DNA from: Desulfatirhabdium butyrativorans
GTDB lineage: Bacteria; Desulfobacterota; Desulfobacteria; Desulfobacterales; DYRK01
Reading direction: 5' to 3'
NCBI GenBank assembly: GCA_020718785.1
Contig: DYRK01000268.1
Location: 1 to 7,793 of the forward strand
DNA length: 7,793 nucleotides
Shown here: positions 1 to 4,997 of the stretch, piece by piece
Position numbering within the stretch: the stretch's first letter is position 1
Layout of the letters: every line of letters starts with the position of its first letter
Position numbers and translations under genes: made by a program
Notes under the pieces: generated by a model
The model's input: only the letters and a program-made list of their open reading frames with translations
Databases searched by the model: none
What the model was told of the DNA's origin: nothing

Positions 1-39
1 CATACTCCGTGCGAAGTATCAAAACGAAAAGGACCGTTT

Positions 40-1254
40 ATGACAGCAGTATATCAGACTTCGCTTTCCAAAAGGATCAGACGTCATGTCACCGGACGGA
101 TAAAGGATTTTTTTGCAGTCACAGCGCCGGGGTTTGAAAAACTCTGTTCTGACGAACTGATGTCGCTTCCGCTTTCTGTAAAAGATGCAGTGATTGTTCC
201 GGGCGGCGTGGAATTCAAAGCAAAGATTCATGACTGCTGGCTTGCCAATCTGAGCCTGCGGACCGCCAGCCGGATTCTCATGCGGATCGGCATGTTCAAA
301 GCCAGCAATTTCAATCAGATGGAGAAAAAACTCGCGGAATTTCCCTGGGAGCTTTTTCTGTATCCTGACGATATTCCCGAACTGTCGGTGACAGCGAGAC
401 ATTCCAGACTCTATCATAAGGATGCTGTTGCAGAGCGGTTTCAGACAAGCATTGCAGAGCGTTTCCGCAGTTCGGGTGAAATCAGTCTCCCTTCTGATTC
501 TAAGGAGTCAATCAGAGAGAAATATTTTGCCGGCAGGCAGAAGGTCTTTGTGCGTGCAGAAGAGGATCATTTTGTCGTATCAATAGACAGCAGCGGAGAA
601 CTTCTCTACAAACGCGGCATCAAAAAGCAGTCGGGTCCTGCGCCGCTCAGAGAGACAATTGCCGCGGCGGTTTTGAAACTTGCCGGTTATGACTCCGGCG
701 AACCGCTGATTGATCCGATGTGCGGAGCCGGAACTTTTTCGCTTGAAGGGGCTATGATGACTGCAAATATGCCTCCGGGTCTGTTCAGAGAATTTGCTTT
801 TACGGGATGGCCCTCCTTCGCGCCTCGGCGCTGGGCATATATAAAAGACCAAGCTCGGAACGGTATTATCCGAGTAGAAAATCCCTGTATTTTTGCTTCC
901 GACAAAGATAAAACTGCGTGCGAATCCCTTGAAAACTGCCTCAAAGAAAATGATCTGTCTGAAATCGTCCGGGTTTCCTGTCTGGATTTTTTCGATTTTT
1001 CTCCGCGAAAACTGACGAGAAAAACCGGGCTTGCGGTCCTGAATCCGCCTTACGGACTTCGCATCGGAACTCAGGCGGAAAGCGAAAAATTGTTCCTTGA
1101 GATATGCAAAAAACTGAAGAAAGACTACAAAGGCTGGAAAATCGGTCTGATCGCGGCAGACACAGAACTTATAAAAAATGTTCCGTTTAAAACAAGTCCT
1201 CTTTTTTTTTCCCACGGGGGACTGAAACCTGCGTTGCTGGCAGGAAGAATTTGA
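40..1254 (+). CDS. THUMP-domain class I SAM-dependent RNA methyltransferase (RlmL/YpsC-like)
   Basis: Predicted to transfer a methyl group from S-adenosylmethionine to a base in RNA, most likely an N2-guanine of 23S rRNA, in the cytoplasm. The 404-residue product has a short N-terminal lead (from about residue 22, KDFFAVTAPGFE), a THUMP-type RNA-binding region to about residue 180, then the linker RGIKKQSGPAPLRETIAAAV (192-211) typical of the UPF0020 family. The Rossmann-fold catalytic part carries the SAM-binding motif DPMCGAGTFS (225-234) and the catalytic motif NPPYG (335-339). The length matches stand-alone family members such as B. subtilis YpsC and the N-terminal half of E. coli RlmL. 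The ATG at 40 follows AAAAGGA (27-33) with 6 nt spacing. The stop lies inside a palindrome, and a run of nine T (1202-1210) falls in the last 20 codons. Family assignment is firm; the exact target base is inferred. Confidence 0.9.
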   Translation: MTAVYQTSLSKRIRRHVTGRIKDFFAVTAPGFEKLCSDELMSLPLSVKDAVIVPGGVEFKAKIHDCWLANLSLRTASRILMRIGMFKASNFNQMEKKLAEFPWELFLYPDDIPELSVTARHSRLYHKDAVAERFQTSIAERFRSSGEISLPSDSKESIREKYFAGRQKVFVRAEEDHFVVSIDSSGELLYKRGIKKQSGPAPLRETIAAAVLKLAGYDSGEPLIDPMCGAGTFSLEGAMMTANMPPGLFREFAFTGWPSFAPRRWAYIKDQARNGIIRVENPCIFASDKDKTACESLENCLKENDLSEIVRVSCLDFFDFSPRKLTRKTGLAVLNPPYGLRIGTQAESEKLFLEICKKLKKDYKGWKIGLIAADTELIKNVPFKTSPLFFSHGGLKPALLAGRI

Positions 1255-1281
1255 AGACAGACTTCCGAAGTCTTGCTTCAA
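1251..1281. repeat. 31-nt interrupted palindrome across the methyltransferase stop codon
   Basis: TTGAAG (1251-1256) pairs with CTTCAA (1276-1281), and AGACTTC (1259-1265) pairs with GAAGTCT (1267-1273) around a single central C. A 2x2 mismatch (AC against TG) separates the two stems. The methyltransferase TGA (1252-1254) is within the outer left arm. No T-run follows, so it is not a standard intrinsic terminator. It could be a dispersed palindromic repeat or a 3'-end stabilising hairpin. Confidence 0.6.
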
Positions 1282-1338
1282 GGATGAATAAGGATTTACG
1301 ACTTGCAAGCCGTTTTGTGTATGTTTCAGCAGAAGGGT

Positions 1339-1368
1339 TTGAAAAATTGCCCGGCAGTGTGATAGAAT
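1339..1368 (+). promoter_or_regulatory. candidate sigma70-type promoter for the glycan gene run
   Basis: TTGAAA (1339-1344, 5/6 to TTGACA) and TAGAAT (1363-1368, 5/6 to TATAAT) are separated by 18 bp. Transcription would start near 1375, giving a leader of about 160 nt before the ATG at 1535. The last five bases of the -10 box (AGAAT) are also the left copy of the direct repeat flanking the 122-bp element. This is a consensus match only; no start site is known. Confidence 0.45.
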
Positions 1369-1490
1369 CAGTAGATCGAAAATGCCCCAGGCCGCTCCCG
1401 GCGGATTGACAAATCCGCCGAAAATGCTTGGGATTTGTCAATCCCAAGCGAGCATTTCCGAGTATTTCGGGAAAACTTTTCGATCTGCTG
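1369..1490. mobile_element. 122-bp MITE-like palindromic element with terminal inverted repeats
   Basis: The ends CAGTAGATCGAAAA (1369-1382) and TTTTCGATCTGCTG (1477-1490) are inverted repeats matching at 13 of 14 positions; the odd pair is a T-G wobble. AGAAT occurs on both sides (1364-1368 and 1491-1495), as expected of a 5-bp target-site duplication. Inside are a perfect 9-bp stem, CGGCGGATT (1399-1407) with AATCCGCCG (1412-1420); a perfect 10-bp stem, GCTTGGGATT (1426-1435) with AATCCCAAGC (1440-1449); and a weaker imperfect hairpin (1455-1475). It encodes no protein that looks real, although one forward frame is open through it. Its spread elsewhere in the genome cannot be seen here, so mobility is inferred from the TIR plus direct-repeat layout. 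Confidence 0.6.
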
Positions 1491-1498
1491 AGAATGCT

Positions 1499-1504
1499 TA
1501 TAAT
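1499..1504 (+). promoter_or_regulatory. perfect -10 hexamer, possible secondary promoter
   Basis: TATAAT matches the sigma70 -10 consensus exactly and lies 30 bp before the glycosyltransferase ATG. No good -35 box stands 16-18 bp upstream: that stretch falls in the right terminal repeat of the palindromic element (around TTTTCG). It may be weak, activator-dependent, or chance in an AT-rich patch. Confidence 0.22.
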
Positions 1505-1534
1505 ATTTTACAGCCGATATGGAAACGGATCCGA

Positions 1535-2482
1535 ATGTACAGAAATAAATCCCTATGTGTAGTGATTCCGGCATACAACGAAGCTACTCAGATCGGAAGA
1601 GTTATAAAAAGCCTGCCGGTTTATATAGATTGGATTGTCGTTGTGGATGATGCCAGTAATGATGAGACTTCCGAAGTAGTAAAGCGATACCGAAAAGAAA
1701 AGGAACAGATTGTTCTGATAAGACATGAATACAATCAGGGCTGCGGCGGTTCACTGGCAAGCGGTTATAAATGGGCAATAGAAAAAGGGATGGATATTGC
1801 GGTCAGAATGGACGGAGACGGGCAGATGAATCCGGAAAATCTCTCAGCCCTTTTGGACCCGATTGTCGAAGACAAAGCAGATTATACCAAAGGCAATCGG
1901 CTTTTTACCGGGGAAGCCTATAAAAAAATGCCGAAAATCAGGTTTTTCGGAAATGCCTTTCTCTCGCTGTTCACGAAAATTGCTTCGGGTTACTGGCATG
2001 TTACAGATTTTCAGTCCGGCTATACGGCAATCGGCCGGAAAGCCCTATGCACCATTGACTGGGATAAAATGTATAAACGCTACGGTCAGCCCAATGATCT
2101 GCTGATCCGTCTGAATGTCTGTAATTTCAGAGTCAAAGATGTGCCGGTGGATCCGATTTACAATGTGGGAGAAAAATCCGGTATCAAAATCGGCAGAGTT
2201 ATTTTTACCATCAGTTGGCTGCTGATTCGGATGTTTTTCTGGCGGATGAAAGAAAAATATATTATCCGTGACTTTCATCCCCTGATTTTCTTTTACGCAA
2301 TGGGCGGATTCTTCGGTTTCACGACCGTTCTGCTGTTCGCCAGAGTCTTTTACCGATGGATTTTATGGGGACGGATACCGCCGATCAACGCACTCGCGGC
2401 ATTTTTCTCTTTTATGAGCGCAAGCCTGTTCATTGTTTTTGCCATGTGGTTTGACATGGAGGCAAATAAACATCTGAAATAG
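1535..2482 (+). CDS. family 2 glycosyltransferase with C-terminal membrane segments (DPM/GtrB-like)
   Basis: Predicted to transfer a sugar from a nucleotide donor to a polyprenyl-phosphate or other lipid acceptor at the inner face of the cytoplasmic membrane. With the start at 1535 the protein has 315 residues. A GT-A fold opens with VIPAYNE (10-16), followed by VVVDDASND (donor binding, DD at 38-39) and MDGDGQ (metal-binding DxD at 93-95); SGYTAIGRKAL lies near 161. Two hydrophobic stretches near 249-271 and 284-305 would anchor the C-terminus. The frame is open 51 codons further upstream, to an ATG at 1382, but that stretch falls almost wholly in the palindromic element and shows no domain. 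The ATG at 1535 begins just before the first beta-strand and follows GGAAACGGA (1521-1529). First gene of a compact run; the next start is 20 bp after its stop. Confidence 0.88.
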   Translation: MYRNKSLCVVIPAYNEATQIGRVIKSLPVYIDWIVVVDDASNDETSEVVKRYRKEKEQIVLIRHEYNQGCGGSLASGYKWAIEKGMDIAVRMDGDGQMNPENLSALLDPIVEDKADYTKGNRLFTGEAYKKMPKIRFFGNAFLSLFTKIASGYWHVTDFQSGYTAIGRKALCTIDWDKMYKRYGQPNDLLIRLNVCNFRVKDVPVDPIYNVGEKSGIKIGRVIFTISWLLIRMFFWRMKEKYIIRDFHPLIFFYAMGGFFGFTTVLLFARVFYRWILWGRIPPINALAAFFSFMSASLFIVFAMWFDMEANKHLK

Positions 2483-2502
2483 AAGATTTTTATGGATAAC
2501 AA

Positions 2503-3702
2503 ATGAATAAACTTCCGGTCATGGCAGGCGGAAAACCTGTCCGGGACACTTATCTTATTTTCGGGAATCCGGCCATAGAACAAAGCGAAATTGATGATGT
2601 TGCGGATTCGCTCAAGTCCGGCTGGCTGGGAACCGGTCCCAAAGTCAAGCGTTTCGAGACTGCGTTCAGAGACTATGCGCGCGCAAAATATGCGATTGCG
2701 GTGAATTCATGTACTGCTGCACTGCATCTGTCTTTGTTGGCTATAGGCTTGGAGCCGGGCGATGAAGTCATCACTACGCCGATGACTTTTACTGCAACCG
2801 CGGCTGCGGTTATTCACTCGGGAGCAAAACCGGTCTTTGCAGATATTGACCGGCAGACCATGAATATTTCTCCCGATGCTGCCGAATCTCGGATCACTGA
2901 AAAAACAAAAGCAATTGTGCCGGTTCATTTTGCAGGCCGTCCCTGTGATATGCAAAGTATTATGAGATTATCTCAGCATCATGGTCTGAAAATTGTCGAG
3001 GACGCTGCCCATGCCATTGAAACCCAGGCTCAAGGCAGAAAAGTCGGCAGTATCGGAGATTTGACCTGTTTCAGCTTTTATGTCACCAAAAACATTGTCA
3101 CCGGCGAAGGCGGAATGGTCACTACGGAAAACTGCAACTATGCAGACCGAATAAAGATATTGGCACTTCACGGCATGACAAAAGACGCGTGGCATCGCTT
3201 CAGCGACGAGGGATTCAAGCATTATCAGGTAATCTATCCGGGATTCAAATACAACATGATGGATATTCAGGCTGCCATAGGTTATAATCAGCTTCAGCGC
3301 ATAGAAAAATATTCCATTCGCAGGGAAGCAGTATGGCAGCGATACAATGAGTCATTCAAGGATTTGCCGGTGATAATGCCTTCTGACGATATGCTCCCGG
3401 GGGACCGCCATGCCCGGCATCTTTACACATTACTCCTGAAATCCGAGGAGTTGAAGATAACGAGAGATCAGTTCATGGACGCTTTGCACAAAGAAAATAT
3501 CGGCACAGGTGTTCATTATATCGCGCTTCACCTTCATCCCTATTACTCGGAAAAATATAATCTGAAACGCGGCATGTTTCCCAATGCAGAATATATCTCG
3601 GACAGAACCGTTTCGCTGCCGCTGTCTGCCAAACTGACAGACGACGATGTGGAAGACGTGATCGAGGCTGTTCACAAGATTTTGAATTACTATGCCAAAT
3701 AG
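2503..3702 (+). CDS. DegT/DnrJ/EryC1/StrS family PLP-dependent sugar aminotransferase
   Basis: Predicted to convert a nucleotide-linked keto-sugar to the amino-sugar with glutamate or glutamine as amino donor, supplying a building block for a surface glycan. The 399-residue length is usual for the family. Visible signatures are SGWLGTGPKVKRFE (39-52), the phosphate-binding NSCTAALHLS (68-77), TPMTFTATAAA (92-102), VEDAAHA with the pyridine-binding aspartate D167, and SFYVTKNIVTGEGGM, where K196 should form the Schiff base. All key residues are present. Which sugar and which carbon are aminated cannot be told from sequence. The ribosome site is weak. A four-codon frame (ATG GAT AAC AAA TGA, 2492-2506) ends across the start as ATGA, so re-initiation is possible. 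It lies 20 bp after the GT2 gene, and its end overlaps the next gene by 11 bp, which suggests one operon. Confidence 0.9.
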   Translation: MNKLPVMAGGKPVRDTYLIFGNPAIEQSEIDDVADSLKSGWLGTGPKVKRFETAFRDYARAKYAIAVNSCTAALHLSLLAIGLEPGDEVITTPMTFTATAAAVIHSGAKPVFADIDRQTMNISPDAAESRITEKTKAIVPVHFAGRPCDMQSIMRLSQHHGLKIVEDAAHAIETQAQGRKVGSIGDLTCFSFYVTKNIVTGEGGMVTTENCNYADRIKILALHGMTKDAWHRFSDEGFKHYQVIYPGFKYNMMDIQAAIGYNQLQRIEKYSIRREAVWQRYNESFKDLPVIMPSDDMLPGDRHARHLYTLLLKSEELKITRDQFMDALHKENIGTGVHYIALHLHPYYSEKYNLKRGMFPNAEYISDRTVSLPLSAKLTDDDVEDVIEAVHKILNYYAK

Positions 3703-4831
3703 AAAACATATCCTTTTGATTACAAGCTCTTATCCTGCATCTGAAAAAGACCCCAGAGCCGCAGCCGGCCTTTTTGTGAAGGATTTTGCCGAGACATTGG
3801 CAAAGACAGCGGAGGTGGCGGTTCTGACTCAGCAGGCAGGAGACAGTCCCTTGGCAGCCCGTGAATCCGATGTTCAGGTGATCCGCTTTCCCTGGGCAGG
3901 CAAAGGAATACCTCTGTCAACGCTCAGGATTCCGAAAGACATCACTTTGATATCTTCGGTAATGTTTCAGGGATGTTATGCGTCATTAAAAATTGCACAG
4001 ACCTTCAGATCCGACTGCATACTGGCATGTTGGGCAATTCCTTCGGGTCTATGGGCATTATGTCTCAAATGGCTTTACGGGATTCCTTATTCGGTATGGT
4101 GTCTGGGATCAGATATTTGGGATTATGGAAAAAATCCCTTTACAAAAAAGCTGCTCCGTGTAATTTTAAGAGAAGCGAGCCATCTCTATGCAGACGGTTA
4201 TCGGTTGTCTGCTGATGTCTCATCTATGTCCGGCATTCCTTGCGCTTTTCTGCCTTCTGTCCGGCGATTGCCGAATCCGGCAGCGATAAAAGCCGATATT
4301 CGGCAAAACAAACGGAATTATCTCTTTATCGGGCGTTATCACCACAACAAGGGGCCGGATGTCTTGCTGGAAGCTGTTGCAAAATTAAAGCCTGAAATAC
4401 GTGAAAAAGTCCATTTTCACTTTTTCGGCGGGGGACCGATTCGGGAAAAGCTGGAATCTCTTATTGCAGAAAGAGATATTTCCGATATAGTCACACTGAA
4501 AGGATACATTGACGCCCAAGGCGCGGCAGCTTATCTGAAAGCCTGTGACGCGCTGATCATTCCTTCCCGGATAGAATCAGTGCCTGTAGTATTGTCGGAC
4601 GCGCTGCAAAGCAAAACGCCGCTGATTGCCGCAGATGTCGGCGATATGGGCTTTCTGCTCAGAAAATATCGGGCAGGAATTGTAGTTCCCCCTGAATCTC
4701 CGGATCAACTCGCGGAAGTCATCACCCGTCATATCTTACACGGAGATAATTTTGATTCCGGACGGAAAGAATTACTTGAAATTTTCGATCTTTCGAAAAG
4801 TGTTGACAAATTTATCTCAGATATTTTATAA
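3692..4831 (+). CDS. GT-B fold glycosyltransferase, family 4-like
   Basis: Predicted retaining glycosyltransferase that adds a sugar to a growing glycan at the cytoplasmic face of the membrane. The 379 residues show the two-domain GT-B layout. The N-terminal acceptor domain starts ILLITSSYPASEKDPRAAAG, with a glycine-rich loop near GLFVKDF (26-32). The C-terminal donor domain starts at NYLFIGRYHHNKGPDVLLEA (209-228), followed by HFFGGGP (243-249) and the donor site PSRIESVPVVLSDAL (291-305). The family E-x7-E motif reads E-x7-D here (E295 and D303), a conservative change. The ATG at 3692 overlaps the aminotransferase by 11 bp in another frame, so translational coupling is likely; no strong separate ribosome site is seen. 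The stop TAA overlaps a candidate -10 box for the next transcript. Acceptor and sugar are unknown. Confidence 0.87.
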   Translation: MPNRKHILLITSSYPASEKDPRAAAGLFVKDFAETLAKTAEVAVLTQQAGDSPLAARESDVQVIRFPWAGKGIPLSTLRIPKDITLISSVMFQGCYASLKIAQTFRSDCILACWAIPSGLWALCLKWLYGIPYSVWCLGSDIWDYGKNPFTKKLLRVILREASHLYADGYRLSADVSSMSGIPCAFLPSVRRLPNPAAIKADIRQNKRNYLFIGRYHHNKGPDVLLEAVAKLKPEIREKVHFHFFGGGPIREKLESLIAERDISDIVTLKGYIDAQGAAAYLKACDALIIPSRIESVPVVLSDALQSKTPLIAADVGDMGFLLRKYRAGIVVPPESPDQLAEVITRHILHGDNFDSGRKELLEIFDLSKSVDKFISDIL

Positions 4832-4832
4832 G
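4803..4832 (+). promoter_or_regulatory. candidate sigma70-type promoter for the radical SAM gene
   Basis: TTGACA (4803-4808, exact consensus) and TATAAG (4827-4832, 5/6 to TATAAT) are 18 bp apart, inside the last codons and stop of the glycosyltransferase gene. Transcription would start near 4839, giving a leader of about 158 nt that carries all the hairpins before the ATG at 4998. AAGGAG (4830-4835) overlaps the -10 box and also resembles a ribosome site, but no real reading frame follows it. Confidence 0.45.
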
Positions 4833-4845
4833 GAGTGACTATATA

Positions 4846-4868
4846 GTGCTGAAATGAAATTTTAGCAC
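4846..4868 (+). other. AT-rich hairpin at the start of the radical SAM leader
   Basis: GTGCTGAAA (4846-4854) pairs with TTTTAGCAC (4860-4868) through nine pairs, one of them a G-T wobble, around the loop TGAAA. CGTCTTTTCT follows, so it could be a weak Rho-independent terminator after the glycosyltransferase gene. The stem is poor in GC and the T-run is interrupted, so termination would be leaky at best. Confidence 0.35.
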
Positions 4869-4873
4869 GTCTT

Positions 4874-4983
4874 TTCTCGTTCCAAAGCCCCGGCTTTGGA
4901 ACGTATCTGCGCTCGAAGCCCATGCTTCGGGTCACTTTAAGATTTTGCAAGTGCGTTCCCAAGCCGGGGCTTGGGAACGAGAA
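4874..4983. repeat. inverted pair of REP-like palindromes (BIME-like element)
   Basis: The 110-bp block begins TTCTCGTTCC and ends GGAACGAGAA, a perfect 10-bp inverted repeat. Palindrome 1 is CGTTCCAAAGCC (4878-4889) with GGCTTTGGAACG (4892-4903). Palindrome 2 is CGTTCCCAAGCC (4954-4965) with GGCTTGGGAACG (4968-4979). Palindrome 1 read on the minus strand matches palindrome 2 except at two positions that pair with each other (A-T against C-G). Their centres (CCCC against GGGG) show they are in opposite orientation. Between them lie smaller hairpins: CGAAGC with GCTTCG (4914-4929) and CACTT with AAGTG (4933-4953). This is the layout of REP doublets, which are usually moved by RAYT (TnpA-REP) transposases. 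No GTAG-type tetranucleotide is seen beside the stems and no transposase gene is in the window. Confidence 0.7.
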
Positions 4984-4988
4984 GGTGG
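4982..4988 (+). promoter_or_regulatory. ribosome binding site of the radical SAM gene, abutting the REP-like hairpin
   Basis: AAGGTGG lies 9 nt before the ATG at 4998 and begins two bases after the second hairpin stem ends (4979). Its first two bases are the last two of the terminal repeat GGAACGAGAA. It decides the start in favour of 4998 over the in-frame TTG at 4971, which lies inside the hairpin. Confidence 0.6.
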
Positions 4989-4997
4989 AAAATAACG

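Noticed and set aside
580..1308. 242-residue minus-strand open frame
   Set aside because: It lies mostly opposite the methyltransferase catalytic domain, and the product has no recognisable fold.
1382..1534. Upstream in-frame extension of the GT2 glycosyltransferase from an ATG at 1382 (51 extra residues)
   Set aside because: The stretch lies almost wholly within the palindromic element, shows no domain or signal sequence, and the ATG at 1382 has no ribosome site. The GT2 fold begins properly just after the ATG at 1535.
1665..1677. AGACTTCCGAAGT, also present in the palindrome at 1259-1271
   Set aside because: Here it encodes conserved-looking residues (ETSEV) in the GT2 gene and lacks the outer arms. 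A chance 13-base match is the simpler reading.
4874..4983. CRISPR array
   Set aside because: There are only two palindromes, in opposite orientation, with no regular spacers and no cas genes.
4971..4997. TTG start at 4971 for the radical SAM gene
   Set aside because: It would lie inside the hairpin stem and without a ribosome site; AAGGTGG and the ATG at 4998 give the normal N-terminus of a B12-binding domain.
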